Notes: generated by a model not told the origin, from the letters alone. Counted from the stretch's first letter, positions 1-7,599 are shown. The stretch is DNA of 27,152 nt from Sporosarcina sp. ANT_H38 (GCF_008369195.1 NZ_VOBC01000008.1:1-27152); one strand, 5' to 3'. Numbers and translations are program-made.

Positions 1-421
1 GTCTACCTTCACGGAAATCAGGATTCTGCTTCGCAATGGCTTTCCCCTCTGCTAATCGTTCAACGATCATATCCCTGTCAAATTCCGCAATGGCTGATAA
101 CATTCTTAAAATTAATCTGCCCATTGAAGTATCTTCTACAAGTCCCATATTTAATATGTGAACCTTGATTCCTTTTGAAAGCAATTCTTTGATTAGATTT
201 ACCCCATCCTCTGCCGATCTTGCGAAACGGTCTAGTTTTGTAACTACCAATGTATCACCTTTTTTCAGCAATGAAAGTAACTCTACAAATTGAGGACGAT
301 CAGCCTTAGTTCCAGTGAATTTCTCGGAATAAATTTTGTCACAACCTTCACTTTCCAATGTTTGCAATTGTAACTCTAAATCTTGTGACGCTGTACTTAC
401 ACGTCCATAACCATATTTCAT
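1..421 (-). CDS. Serine recombinase (resolvase/invertase family), N-terminal part; continues at 27152
   Basis: This is the N-terminal two thirds of a small serine recombinase that cuts and rejoins DNA at paired sites. Translation from the ATG at 421 begins [10 protein letters not shown], with the catalytic serine in the RVST motif at residue 9. It continues with the family motif TKLDRFARS and the region [18 protein letters not shown], which forms the dimerisation helix. The reading frame runs off the window at base 1 and resumes in the same frame at the other end, because bases 1-126 duplicate 27027-27152. On the circle the gene runs from 421 down to 26881, giving about 188 residues, the usual length for the Tn3-resolvase/invertase group. 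It probably resolves plasmid multimers or is left over from a transposon; no partner transposase is present. Confidence 0.93.
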   Translation of the reverse strand, partial: MKYGYGRVSTASQDLELQLQTLESEGCDKIYSEKFTGTKADRPQFVELLSLLKKGDTLVVTKLDRFARSAEDGVNLIKELLSKGIKVHILNMGLVEDTSMGRLILRMLSAIAEFDRDMIVERLAEGKAIAKQNPDFREGR

Positions 422-614
422 ATGTATTTGCCCCTTTTTTTTCGGGTCCGTTTATGACCCCTAGTTACGACACTGATTGATACCTTGATATTACTGGATC
501 CTGAAAACGGTGTCAATACTTAAAAGTTATGGCACGCGTAATACATTACCAATATCCCAATCTTGCATTAATTTCAATAATCTGTATAGTAGTTCAAAAG
601 GACGGGTGTTGCTT
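422..614. promoter_or_regulatory. Upstream region of the resolvase operon, candidate recombination (res) site
   Basis: This 190-bp stretch has no gene of its own and separates the divergent resolvase operon and the 66-residue gene. It holds inverted pieces: GGGTC near 445 with GACCC near 456, and ATTGATACC near 476 with its near-complement GGTGTCAAT near 509. Resolvases of this family usually act at, and are repressed from, sites just upstream of their own gene, so a res site here is likely. The sub-site boundaries cannot be fixed by eye. Confidence 0.4.
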
Positions 615-815
615 ATGGAGAAAGAAGGACTTTCTTTATACGATAGATTACCAATTGCAATGCTATCAGGGTTTTATTACCATATAAACAAGAACATAGA
701 AAACGGGATTTTGTCTAATGCCATGTACCATGAAATCTCTCTAATTGAACAAGTGGCTGCAAAAAAAGGGATTTCATTAATTCATCTGTATGAACGAGGA
801 TCAACGATGAAATGA
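615..815 (+). CDS. Small conserved-looking protein of unknown function
   Basis: This 66-residue protein begins MEKEGLSLYDRLPIAMLS and is rich in aromatic and charged residues, with no signal peptide or clear membrane helix. The start at 615 is preferred because AAAGGA lies about 11 bases upstream; the frame is open further upstream to 510 but lacks a ribosome site there. It looks like the short accessory proteins common on Bacillales plasmids, but I do not recognise a named family. It lies in the cassette between dif-like site 9 and site 1, divergent from the resolvase. Confidence 0.55.
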   Translation: MEKEGLSLYDRLPIAMLSGFYYHINKNIENGILSNAMYHEISLIEQVAAKKGISLIHLYERGSTMK

Positions 816-1025
816 TAATACATAGGTTTCTTAATAGAGACACTTTCTTTATGGGTACAGGGGATACAGTACCGACAAACACGCCATTACAAGGGCTAGA
901 TACAGCTACACCTCTACATATGGTGGGCTATCCATACAGCCCGTTCCACCTGTCACCACCACGTTATAGCACTAGGTCAAGGCAATGGCACCACGCGAGT
1001 TAGTTGAAGATCATTAAAGTAAGAA
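816..1025. other. Intergenic stretch without a supported gene
   Basis: A 52-codon open frame starting at the ATG near 850 encodes a Pro/Thr/His-rich sequence with no ribosome site and no recognisable domain, so it is not called. A hairpin GGGCT/AGCCC lies near 927-944. The tail GTTAGTTGAAG near 998 recurs near 23294 and, slightly changed, near 25682. It therefore looks like a short repeated remnant shared between cassettes. Confidence 0.4.
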
Positions 1026-1059
1026 AGGTCTATTTCTTGTAAGAGAAATAGACCTTTTT
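1026..1059 (+). terminator. Rho-independent terminator
   Basis: A perfect 12-bp stem (AGGTCTATTTCT at 1026-1037 with its complement at 1044-1055), a 6-base loop and a T run follow. It ends just before dif-like site 1. A similar stem followed by the same TATGTATG motif is seen at 21277-21326 behind the second rep gene, suggesting shared ancestry. Confidence 0.75.
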
Positions 1060-1083
1060 AAGTATGTATGCTGGATGCACCTT

Positions 1084-1111
1084 AGTAGACATAACACCAG
1101 TTCACGGAAGT
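1084..1111 (-). repeat. dif-like Xer site 1
   Basis: Read on the minus strand: XerC-like arm ACTTCCGTGAA, spacer CTGGTG, XerD-like arm TTATGTCTACT. The spacer and XerD arm are identical to those of site 5, and the two sites differ at one base overall. Confidence 0.8.
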
Positions 1112-1171
1112 CCTGATCCCCAGCTACTCTCGGCCAAGTACGTACCTACGGTTTGCAAAGTTACAAATCAT

Positions 1172-1435
1172 TTAGTGCAGATATTTTGTAAGAGCCCTAT
1201 CTACAATAGATGTTTTCATCAGCATGAGGATAACACCAGAGCCCTTCAACAATATGGCACTATCCGTTTCTTGATCAATTTCAAAGTGTTTACCCTCAAA
1301 CAACTTGTTAGAAATATAATCAAAGACTTCACGGCGTTTCCACTTATTAAACACCATCAAAGATTTTGCAGATTCCAATCCGTAATTACAAACAGTGTAC
1401 TGCAATAGTTCAACGTCCATTTCTCTTATGTCCAT
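1172..1435 (-). CDS. Hypothetical protein, 87 residues
   Basis: The protein begins MDIREMDVELLQYTVCNYG and ends in LTKYLH. It has no signal peptide. A hydrophobic patch (GSGVILMLMKTSIV) is too short for a confident membrane helix. The ATG at 1435 is chosen because GGAAAGGG sits about 10 bases upstream; the frame can be extended to a TTG at 1486 that lacks a ribosome site. The upstream region carries two copies of a 16-bp palindrome that probably form its operator. It is the main gene of the cassette between dif-like sites 1 and 2. I do not recognise the family, but single-gene cassettes with their own operator are often regulators or toxin-antitoxin pieces. That is only a suggestion. Confidence 0.55.
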   Translation of the reverse strand: MDIREMDVELLQYTVCNYGLESAKSLMVFNKWKRREVFDYISNKLFEGKHFEIDQETDSAILLKGSGVILMLMKTSIVDRALTKYLH

Positions 1436-1519
1436 AGGTATAAAACCCTTTCCAATGCTGAATGAATGGCATAAACCAGTTTGCAAGTGAACTGCTTTAT
1501 AGTCAATATAATTACTGGT

Positions 1520-1614
1520 GTAATCATTTGATCACAATGGATAATGTAGCAAGTAAATGCTTGTAAATAAAGCTGTAATTTATGGGATAAAATATTATGT
1601 AATCATTTGATTAC
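1520..1614. promoter_or_regulatory. Two copies of a 16-bp palindromic operator
   Basis: GTAATCATTTGATTAC at 1599-1614 is a near-perfect palindrome. GTAATCATTTGATCAC at 1520-1535 is the same with one change. The copies are 79 bp apart, start to start, and lie upstream of the minus-strand gene at 1172-1435. Paired palindromes of this size are typical of a dimeric repressor. Confidence 0.55.
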
Positions 1615-1869
1615 CTGAAACGGAAAAAACTTCATAAAAAAGAAGACACCTACCAGTTCGCATTGAACAAGTAAGGGGCTATTTTTTGTAAATTACTATT
1701 CAATAACGTACAAACACTTTTGGCCAACTATAAGCTATAGGGTGGTTTCGGTATATTCAGCGTTAATAAAGCCAATCTGTTGCCCATCAATAGTGTGAAA
1801 ATATTTGATGCTTTTTTTTATCTAATTTTCTCCAATTTGGATATACTAATATCTAAAGGAGATGTAGTA

Positions 1870-2085
1870 ATGGACGGTGCTTTAAAAATAATATCCTTAA
1901 CTATTTTTTTAGTTGTATTGGTAGTTTCTACTATTGCGACGGTAGTATATTTTTTTCCGGATGATGAAAAAACAAAGGGCTGTTATTTCTTCCTTCATTT
2001 TATGACTCTACTGTTCCCCCAACATCCGAAACAAAATGGATCGCCGAGCGGGTTTGTATCCTCTATACACAACCGGTTGACATAA
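1870..2085 (+). CDS. Small single-pass membrane protein whose 3' end runs into a dif-like site
   Basis: This 71-residue protein starts at the ATG at 1870, with AAAGGAG about 9 bases upstream. Residues 5-29 (KIISLTIFLVVLVVSTIATV) form one strong membrane helix near the N-terminus. They are followed by a short charged segment (FFPDDEKTK) and a second aromatic stretch. The stop codon TAA lies inside the XerD-like arm of dif-like site 2. The last 15-20 codons read through sequence shared with other dif flanks, such as the CTATACACAACC just before the site. The natural C-terminus was therefore probably replaced by cassette recombination. Function unknown; its size and topology would fit a small membrane toxin or a regulator, but nothing in the sequence decides that. 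Confidence 0.45.
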   Translation: MDGALKIISLTIFLVVLVVSTIATVVYFFPDDEKTKGCYFFLHFMTLLFPQHPKQNGSPSGFVSSIHNRLT

Positions 2086-2102
2086 CGCCACTTTTCGGCA
2101 GT
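2075..2102 (-). repeat. dif-like Xer site 2
   Basis: Minus strand: XerC-like arm ACTGCCGAAAA (the most diverged of the set), spacer GTGGCG, XerD-like arm TTATGTCAACC. It overlaps the 3' end of the small membrane-protein gene. Confidence 0.7.
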
Positions 2103-2250
2103 TAACAGTGTCTCCTCACCCCTTACGAATCCTCAGTTTACCCCCTATTATCCTTGATGTTTTCTATGTTAGGTGCAAGAAAAGAAAGAACGAAAACATT
2201 TTTTTCAGTGCGGTGGAATTTATCAACTGAAGAATATAGGACGTCATGTC

Positions 2251-2553
2251 TTATACCATTTTCAAAAGTGCTTCTCTACCAATCATACCTTTTTTGATTC
2301 CAAGTTCCTCAGCTTCATAGGTGATAGCTTCTAAAGAAGCCTCAAGTAGTTGGTCAACTGTCTTAACTTCAACGGCTATGCCAGCAATCACGTTACTGTC
2401 TTCCAATTTTTCATTCAGTTGCCCAATATCAAGAGTACTACACATGATATATCCTTTATTATTCCCTACATAAATCAAGGTTGTTTTTGGCAACTCAAAT
2501 AATGCACTAAAAAATATATGACCTTCGATATCAATGGCCTTCAAATCTATCAT
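2251..2553 (-). CDS. YunC-like DUF1805 protein
   Basis: The 100-residue product is a small cytosolic protein of the DUF1805 family, whose B. subtilis member is YunC. Hallmarks are the N-terminal IDIEG, the central NNKGYIMCSTLDIGQLNEKL segment and the C-terminal GIKKGMIGREALLKM ending. The length is the same as family members, so it is intact. The biochemical role of the family is not established. A strong ribosome site (GGAGGG) precedes the ATG at 2553. It stands alone between dif-like sites 2 and 3, a one-gene cassette copied from what is normally a chromosomal gene. The gap 2103-2250 downstream shows no gene. Confidence 0.85.
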   Translation of the reverse strand: MIDLKAIDIEGHIFFSALFELPKTTLIYVGNNKGYIMCSTLDIGQLNEKLEDSNVIAGIAVEVKTVDQLLEASLEAITYEAEELGIKKGMIGREALLKMV

Positions 2554-2698
2554 TTTTTGAATTCCCTCCTTTCCTTTTAATTTATGTTAGTAGAAGGAAA
2601 GCCGTGTTTAAGGGGCTTTGCAGAATGAAATCCGAAAAGAAACGAGGGTTTATCAGATTCGTGATCGCTGCACGGGCTTGTATGCTCCCTACACAACA

Positions 2699-2726
2699 GG
2701 TAGACATAACACCAATTCTCGGCAGT
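2699..2726 (-). repeat. dif-like Xer site 3
   Basis: Minus strand: XerC-like arm ACTGCCGAGAA, spacer TTGGTG, XerD-like arm TTATGTCTACC. Its XerC-side flank is closely related to that of site 5. Confidence 0.78.
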
Positions 2727-2850
2727 TGATTCGAACAGACAACCCCTTACAAGCCCTCAGTTCTTCCCCTCCCGTCTCGACTCTTTTTCATGCATGGGGA
2801 ATATACATCGTTGAGTTAACGAGCTTTCTGGTGAACGCCAGGACTGTCAA
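2716..2850. repeat. Conserved flank of dif-like site, paired with 9482-9615
   Basis: The two stretches share the site arm, a CCCCTTA...CCCTCAGTT block, the block AATATACATCGTTGAGTTAA, and a short hairpin CTGG...CCAG. The match continues for more than 100 bp beyond the 28-bp core. Either the sites moved with their neighbourhood or the flank has a role of its own, for example binding an accessory protein. Confidence 0.65.
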
Positions 2851-3040
2851 AATGAATAAATATACAAAGCTCCATGGTGAAATGAACAAAAAAAGCACTT
2901 TCAATCAGCTATATTATAAAAACGTTTTAAAGACGCCTAGAAGGCGTTCTAATATCAGATTAATAGATACATTCGATTTTCCTCTTAAAATGGACATACG
3001 GGTCTCCTGTGCGCTCCTGTGACTATATTTGATAGATTCA

Positions 3041-3086
3041 AAGAATAAGACAAGTCCGTTTATCGATTTGTCTTATTCTTTTTTTC
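3041..3086 (+). terminator. Rho-independent terminator before replicon 1
   Basis: A perfect 13-bp stem (AAGAATAAGACAA at 3041-3053, complement at 3068-3080) is followed by a T run. It insulates the origin region from the upstream cassette. Confidence 0.8.
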
Positions 3087-3258
3087 TAGTAATGACCTTT
3101 TGTATTTGTAGTAACGTTATTCGTGCTGATTTTGATAGAAAAGAAAAATGAATGATAATTAGCGAAAGCTATATAATGATCTTAATTTAAAGACTTAATA
3201 GACTTAGTAACCTTTAACAGACTAACGAACCTTAGAGGCACAAGGGTTACAGAGTTTT

Positions 3259-3365
3259 ATTGAACTTTTTCTCTCCCTTCATTGAACTTTTTCTCTCCTT
3301 TTATTGAACTTTTTCTCTCCCTTCATTGAACTTTTTCTCTCCTTTTATTGAACTTTAATAATAAG
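3259..3365. repeat. Replication origin iterons of replicon 1 (22-bp period)
   Basis: Five copies of a unit beginning ATTGAACTTTTTCTCTCC start at 3259, 3281, 3303, 3325 and 3347, exactly 22 bp apart. The last copy is truncated after ATTGAACTTT. The preceding 170 bp are AT-rich, as expected for origin melting. Tandem iterons just upstream of a Rep_3-type gene are the standard origin of this plasmid class. Confidence 0.9.
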
Positions 3366-3392
3366 TAAAGTACAGTAGAGGGAGAGAAAAAG
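3348..3392 (+). promoter_or_regulatory. rep1 promoter with inverted half-iteron
   Basis: TTGAAC (3348-3353, inside iteron 5), a 17-bp spacer and TACAGT (3371-3376) form a plausible promoter. Immediately after it, GAGGGAGAGAAAAAG at 3378-3392 is the reverse complement of the core of the iterons. In this plasmid class, Rep dimers bind inverted iteron halves at their own promoter, so autoregulation is likely. Confidence 0.65.
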
Positions 3393-3416
3393 GATAATGG
3401 GGAATGGGTGAATTAA

Positions 3417-4418
3417 TTGGCTAGGGAAAACGATAAAAAACAATTGGTCTCTTATGAAAATGGCATTAAAAAGAGTAATGACTTTTCAATGGCGAAGTTG
3501 AGTCAGGGCTTAACTTTAAATCAAATGCAATTATTTGCTTTCGCTATTTTTTCAACGCAACAGGACGGACACACGGGGTTCATAAAAGCCGATTTCGAAA
3601 GGAAGTTTGAACTTAAACGTTATTTAACCAAGGATGCCAAGATAGATGCACAACGATTATTGAATTTAAAGTTTAGTATTGAGGATTTAGAAAATGATTA
3701 TTTTGAGTATTGGAATGTGTTTCAGTCAATTAAATACGATAAGGGTGAATTTCGTTTTAAATGGACTGACGATATGATTCCTCATATTTTGGAGTTAAAG
3801 GATCATTATGTAACAACTGATTTAACGATTACATCACAATTCAAGAGTAGCTTTAGTTGGACGTTATATGAATATTTAAAGGCTCGTTATGGGGCTTACT
3901 ATTTACCCGTTTCAAAAGAGGCTCTCCTGCGTTTGTTCGGCGTTGAAAACAGAAAAACATATCAGTCTAATACAGGTCGATTCAAGGAAACTGTATTAGA
4001 TGTTGCTATTGAGGAATTAAACAAGTACACCGAACTTGAAGTTTGGTACAAAGAAAAGAAAAAAGGTCGGGCTATTGTCGGATTTGAAATACATTGGTCA
4101 ACAGGTAAAACAGTTCCGTTAGCAACAGATAATCAATCAGAGGAATTAAAAAGACTGATTGACGAAGTGTTTGCGCTATGGGACGCTGTTCATCAAATGC
4201 AAAATGAAGATAATAAAGAGAAAGCGAAAAAGCTAGTTATAGAAACAGAGGAGATGCGAAAAGGCAAAGGGGAGCAAGTTACTTCAAAAGAAGCAAGTGA
4301 ATATATTCCACGGGCGAAAGATAATCTTAGATGGATTGAAATGATGTTGGAAAATGATAAAAAGCCAGCTGTTAAAAAATCTGTACCCTTCTATAATTGG
4401 TTAGAAGAAAGAGTGTGA
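3417..4418 (+). CDS. rep: Replication initiator, Rep_3/RepB family (replicon 1)
   Basis: The 333-residue protein initiates theta replication by binding the iterons just upstream. It has the two winged-helix domains of the Rep_3 superfamily. The first, roughly residues 20-130, includes LSQGLTLNQMQLFAFAIFS; the second, roughly 140-235, includes FSWTLYEYLKARYG. A charged C-terminal tail rich in Glu and Lys follows. The start is a TTG at 3417 preceded by GGGTGA; no better ATG lies nearby. The next gene starts 4 bp after its stop, so the two are probably co-transcribed. The promoter overlaps iteron 5 and an inverted half-iteron follows it, implying self-repression. Sequence similarity to the second initiator at 20115 is low, so this is an independent replicon and not a duplication. 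Confidence 0.92.
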   Translation: MARENDKKQLVSYENGIKKSNDFSMAKLSQGLTLNQMQLFAFAIFSTQQDGHTGFIKADFERKFELKRYLTKDAKIDAQRLLNLKFSIEDLENDYFEYWNVFQSIKYDKGEFRFKWTDDMIPHILELKDHYVTTDLTITSQFKSSFSWTLYEYLKARYGAYYLPVSKEALLRLFGVENRKTYQSNTGRFKETVLDVAIEELNKYTELEVWYKEKKKGRAIVGFEIHWSTGKTVPLATDNQSEELKRLIDEVFALWDAVHQMQNEDNKEKAKKLVIETEEMRKGKGEQVTSKEASEYIPRAKDNLRWIEMMLENDKKPAVKKSVPFYNWLEERV

Positions 4419-4422
4419 TAAC

Positions 4423-4740
4423 ATGCAATCGACCATCATTAGCCTAAAGGATCAAACCGACAAACCCACTTTAAATGTTGATGAAACGTTTTGGCCACTG
4501 GTTCAATTTGTTGCGTATTATAGCCAACTTATCGAAATCAAAATGAAAATGGGAATTACTCACCGTTTTCTTCACTACTGGGCTTATGAAGTTATACAAA
4601 GCAATGACGACCATACAGAAGAACAAAGGCAAGAAATTTATAAATTCGAAGGGTGCAGCTATCGTTTTCCGAAGGACGGCGATGATTTTATAAAGTGGTT
4701 ATATGACGAATCTAAAAAAAGAGATCTATTATTGTTTTGA
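4423..4740 (+). CDS. Hypothetical protein co-transcribed with rep1
   Basis: The 105-residue protein starts 4 bp after the rep stop codon, without a strong ribosome site, so it is probably made by translational coupling. It is soluble, with no signal peptide. It contains an aromatic-rich middle (HRFLHYWAYEVIQ) and a C-terminal FPKDGDDFIKWLYDESKK segment. I do not recognise its family. The position suggests a part in replication or copy control of replicon 1. Confidence 0.7.
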   Translation: MQSTIISLKDQTDKPTLNVDETFWPLVQFVAYYSQLIEIKMKMGITHRFLHYWAYEVIQSNDDHTEEQRQEIYKFEGCSYRFPKDGDDFIKWLYDESKKRDLLLF

Positions 4741-4888
4741 TTAAAAGAGTGTTTTCTAGAAACAGTATTAGATTCTCGTCTATCAAATTTAGAAGTTACA
4801 ACATCAACGCTAAGAAGATTGATGTTAGATATTTAAAAAAGTAACAGTCCAATAAAAAAGGGTAAAGGTTAAAAATATGTTACTAGAA
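4741..4888. other. Intergenic, possible gene remnant
   Basis: An open stretch at about 4766-4837 reads LDSRLSNLEVTTSTLRR, a coiled-coil-like tail with no start codon or ribosome site. It may be the end of a lost gene. Nothing else is evident. Confidence 0.25.
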
Positions 4889-4920
4889 AAAAAGAGCAAC
4901 TGCAGCGGTTGCTCTTTTTA
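4889..4920 (+). terminator. Rho-independent terminator after rep1 operon
   Basis: A stem AAAGAGCAAC (4891-4900) pairs with GTTGCTCTTT (4908-4917), with T residues following. It can act in both directions. Confidence 0.8.
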
Positions 4921-5004
4921 AAATTTCTTCAACGGTTTGTTTTAAAACTTGAGTGAAATCTGTTGTCGCTTCGTTCGAAAGTAATGACAAAAGGAGTAGA
5001 AAAT

Positions 5005-5109
5005 ATGGCGAGAAATAATACCTTCTTTCAAATGAGATTGAAAGAAGGAGAAGACAAGAAATACATTAAAGATAGAGCTAAAAAAATCAGAATGTCTAGG
5101 AATAGTTAG
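5005..5109 (+). CDS. Very small basic protein, 34 residues
   Basis: An ATG at 5005 preceded by AAAGGAG at 8-9 bases opens a frame starting MARNNTFFQMRLKEGEDKKY and ending in a basic tail (AKKIRMSRNS). The ribosome site is excellent and the start resembles the opening beta strand of a ribbon-helix-helix protein. It may therefore be a truncated plasmid regulator. It lies between two terminators, upstream of a hairpin CTAGGC-GAA-GCCTAG (5151-5165). Confidence 0.4.
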   Translation: MARNNTFFQMRLKEGEDKKYIKDRAKKIRMSRNS

Positions 5110-5150
5110 AAAGAGCATAAGGGAAAACTGTCCCCAATTTCATCGTGGGA

Positions 5151-5221
5151 CTAGGCGAAGCCTAGTGTTTTGGTGGGGGCGAGTTTTTTGTATTAGGCAC
5201 GCTAGTGTGCCTTTGTTTTTT
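5151..5221 (+). terminator. Hairpin pair ending in a Rho-independent terminator
   Basis: A perfect hairpin CTAGGC/GCCTAG (5151-5165) is followed 30 bp later by AGGCAC/GTGCCT (5195-5212) and a TTTGTTTTTT run. The second is a good terminator; the first could be an operator or part of a small RNA. The stretch 5222-5489 beyond it has no gene that I can support. Confidence 0.6.
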
Positions 5222-5489
5222 CGTGTTTAGGAACAGTTCTGTACCTACCTTTTTCGAATGGAAATTCGTATTTATAAATCTAAATCATGTTTCTTTTGAG
5301 TCAATCTTTTAATTCTAATTTTGATCGGGACATGTTTTCACATTACCGAAACGGTTAATCCATTGTGTACTATCTGCTTTAGAAATTCGGACGAGAAATA
5401 CAAGAGTTGAAAGGGAGTACTTGATTTATACGTAGCGATTTTTTCTGTGAAAACCTACGCACTGGGTTTCCTTCAGGGGCTAAAATAAA

Positions 5490-5541
5490 ACACAAAAAAA
5501 CCGACCTTAAACACTCTTTGTGCCATTTCAGTCGATTTTTT
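5490..5541 (-). terminator. Terminator of the HTH/DUF3967 gene
   Basis: On the minus strand AAATCGAC just past the stop codon can pair with GTCGGTTT, leading into a run of seven T. The loop is long and holds a weaker internal stem. Confidence 0.55.
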
Positions 5542-6238
5542 AGTCATTTTCTTCGATTTTTAAGGCTACTTCAAGGTTTACTTCAACAAAATCGCGGATA
5601 AATCGGTCTTTCTCCATGTGATTTTCTTCTGATTTACGGAACCATCGTTTTATAAGCCGTTTTTCTTCTGGCTCCAGTTGCCACAAAGCTTCTGCTTCTT
5701 CCCTAAGGTTAATTTTAAGCCTATGTACAGTCAAAAAATCGGTGGTGTACTGGCTTCTACTTGCTTCTTTCAAGGCATGATTCTCTTTGGTTACTGTGGC
5801 CAGCTGCTGTTGAAATCCTGCCATCATTTCTTTCATCGAAATTACTACATCATTGACGTTTTGAACGTTACGGATAAGGTCGTCCTGTTGCTCTGAGTAG
5901 CGTTGTATTTCGTCCAAAACCCTGATTTCATCGGTTCTAACCAACGATACGGAAACGGACGGTGGTTCATTACCCGTACCATTAGAAGTCCTGTGACCGG
6001 CAACCACAACGTTGGCAGCCGCATCTCGACTCATCTTGGCAACTTCAATCAAGTGTTTCATCTGGGAAAGTGCATTTAAGTCCTCGCTTGTGAAATCTCT
6101 GTTCTTCCCATCGTTACGCTGAAAGATGAATCCACGCTTCTCTAATTCAAGACAATACTTACGTATCGTAACGGTCTCTAAACCCAGTCTACTAGCTATT
6201 TCACCGGTTTTCATGTTGGTCTCGATAACGTTGGTCAT
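5540..6238 (-). CDS. MerR-type HTH and coiled-coil protein, DUF3967-like (replicon 1 partner)
   Basis: The 232-residue protein opens with a MerR-like DNA-binding fold (TGEIASRLGLETVTIRKYC, then FTSEDLNALSQMKHLIE, residues about 10-70). A low-complexity linker follows, then a coiled coil (about 105-160: LDEIQRYSEQQDDLIRNVQ and MMAGFQQQLATVTKENHAL) and a charged C-terminus with an EEKRLIKRWFRKSEE stretch. This order is that of plasmid proteins carrying DUF3967, and it resembles the chromosome-anchoring protein RacA in architecture. GAGGTGATGAT just before the ATG at 6238 is a good ribosome site. It is convergent with the rep1 operon, as the paralogous gene at 21361 is with rep2. A role in partition or copy control is an inference from that pairing and from the absence of ParA. 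Confidence 0.8.
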   Translation of the reverse strand: MTNVIETNMKTGEIASRLGLETVTIRKYCLELEKRGFIFQRNDGKNRDFTSEDLNALSQMKHLIEVAKMSRDAAANVVVAGHRTSNGTGNEPPSVSVSLVRTDEIRVLDEIQRYSEQQDDLIRNVQNVNDVVISMKEMMAGFQQQLATVTKENHALKEASRSQYTTDFLTVHRLKINLREEAEALWQLEPEEKRLIKRWFRKSEENHMEKDRFIRDFVEVNLEVALKIEEND

Positions 6239-6289
6239 ATCATCACCTCTATGACATATTCAACATCACAAAGGCTTTCCCCTGCAATG

Positions 6290-6323
6290 AAAAAGCACTA
6301 TGAGATCTATTCGGGACATAGTG
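6290..6323 (-). terminator. Terminator of the integrase gene
   Basis: The stem CACTATG (6296-6302) pairs with CATAGTG (6317-6323), followed on the minus strand by CTTTTT. Confidence 0.7.
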
Positions 6324-6360
6324 ATTGAATTGCTGAACGTTTTTTTATTCGAAATCAATA

Positions 6361-7314
6361 TCAACTTTTCCCTCCTAAATACACATCGATGACATCTATT
6401 CGTTCATGGCCAACCTCTTTTGTGACGATTGCTGCAGCTTGCAACTTGGAATAGCCTTTCTCCATTTCTTGCCGGACCCGATTCTGGACGTAATTGTAAC
6501 GTAGCCCATGAAAAGTTAAAGCATTAGATACCCCTTGATACATACGACTTTCTTTACCTTCGACTGTTTCGAATTGTAGACGATTATTTTGCAGGAACTT
6601 TTCCACTCGATTCACTGCTGCATGCGTTTTCTCACCAGGACGAATAAACATCCGATCGCCTCTTGGAACGTTCTTATTCCTACTTTCCATCACTTGTCGA
6701 CCTTGAGCAGATAACGGAACTTGTCGCCATTTCCCGTTTTTCGCTTCGTTTTTCACCTGATAAACCCCAGATCTCAATGCTTGTTCTACTTGCGACCTAC
6801 TCATTGCGACAGCTTCGGTCACCCTCAACCCCATTGTTCTTGCCAACTGCATCACGTCCCGCACATCAGCTGCTGTTTCAGTGCCCCTCCCATCGTCTTC
6901 AGCCCTTTCTCGTACGAACTTCTGCATATCGTTATATTCATGCTCTGTCCATGCTCTATCTCCTTTTACCGCTGGTGTTTTCTCTAATAGGATGGAAAAT
7001 GTATCTTTCAGTCCTTTATTATCGGAAAGTTCATGTTTGACGTTCGAAATCATGTCATGCATGTAGCGAATTGCACCAAGGTCGTTTTTGAGCGTTTTCG
7101 GTGCAATTCCTTCCGTTTGCCGTTGCTGGATATAGGCCACTACATGTTTATCTTGTAAATTACGCAAGTTTTTCATCTTGAATTTCTCGTCTAAAAACCC
7201 GACGAAATTCCGACAGCTGCTTTCGTATCTAGCACGAGTACCGAAGGAGTTTGCTCTTGTATGTCGATAAATTTTCTCCATCTGTGTCATGATCGGTGAC
7301 TTTCCTTTTATCAT
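6361..7314 (-). CDS. Tyrosine recombinase / site-specific integrase
   Basis: A 317-residue tyrosine recombinase. An N-terminal SAM-like core-binding domain (about residues 10-115, RARYESSCRNFVGFLDEKF onward) is followed by the catalytic domain. The active-site set is visible: Arg in MGLRVTEAV, Lys in NEAKNGKWRQ, the H-x-x-R box in TFHGLRYNY, His in VGHERIDV, and the nucleophilic Tyr in VYLGG close to the C-terminus. All are present, so the enzyme should be active. The ATG at 7314 is chosen because GGAG lies 8 bases upstream; an in-frame ATG at 7344 lacks a comparable ribosome site. The gene follows a 400-bp hairpin-rich region that could include its target. It is not a XerC/D orthologue by eye, so it is unlikely to be what acts on the dif-like sites. 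Confidence 0.9.
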   Translation of the reverse strand: MIKGKSPIMTQMEKIYRHTRANSFGTRARYESSCRNFVGFLDEKFKMKNLRNLQDKHVVAYIQQRQTEGIAPKTLKNDLGAIRYMHDMISNVKHELSDNKGLKDTFSILLEKTPAVKGDRAWTEHEYNDMQKFVRERAEDDGRGTETAADVRDVMQLARTMGLRVTEAVAMSRSQVEQALRSGVYQVKNEAKNGKWRQVPLSAQGRQVMESRNKNVPRGDRMFIRPGEKTHAAVNRVEKFLQNNRLQFETVEGKESRMYQGVSNALTFHGLRYNYVQNRVRQEMEKGYSKLQAAAIVTKEVGHERIDVIDVYLGGKS

Positions 7315-7457
7315 TTTTCCAACTCCATTTTCAAAAAAGTGCATAGTTCACCCGTTGGCATTTTCGAGCGTCCTCAGGACTTCCTCAAATACCGAAGGTT
7401 AAAACTAAAATACAAACCCAGAGATAACGGTATTAGCGGGTGTATTTTCGGCTTTTT

Positions 7458-7570
7458 GGTACAGCTTTCTCTTTGCCCGAATTGCACTTCAGATTTTTAT
7501 CACTTCGTTCAAAATCTGTGGCGTGCTCATTTGGCTAACGCCAAATAGCGGACAAAGAGAAAGCAGTACC
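7458..7570. other. Large nested inverted repeat (three-way-junction fold)
   Basis: GGTACAGCTTTCTCTTTG at 7458 pairs with its complement ending at 7570: 22 bp with two mismatches. Inside lie two more perfect hairpins, CAGATTTT/AAAATCTG (7490-7518) and ATTTGGC-TAAC-GCCAAAT (7529-7546). Together they form a closed junction about 113 nt long. No terminator T-run follows, so it is not a simple terminator. A structured RNA or a single-strand DNA element (origin, recombination or transfer site) fits better. Confidence 0.65.
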
Positions 7571-7599
7571 TCGTATCCAATTGTGTATGTGAGTATTGA

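Noticed and set aside
436..512. Tn3-family terminal inverted repeat beside the resolvase
   Set aside because: The short inverted pieces do not match a 38-bp GGGG...TAAG-type end as I know it, and no transposase is present.
812..1003. 63-codon frame with a Pro/Thr/His-rich product
   Set aside because: No ribosome site, unusual composition, no known domain.
2618..3022. 134-codon open frame on the plus strand
   Set aside because: It runs straight through dif-like site 3 and its conserved flank, with no ribosome site and no domain. The same flank at site 5 is not open in that frame.
5678..5896. Plus-strand open frames opposite the DUF3967, integrase, relaxase, ATPase and CNNM genes
   Set aside because: They are antisense shadows of well-supported genes, without ribosome sites.
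7458..7570. Integron attC site
   Set aside because: The nested inverted repeat lacks the RYYYAAC/GTTRRRY core boxes of attC, and the neighbouring recombinase lacks an obvious integron-integrase insertion by eye; kept only as an analogy.
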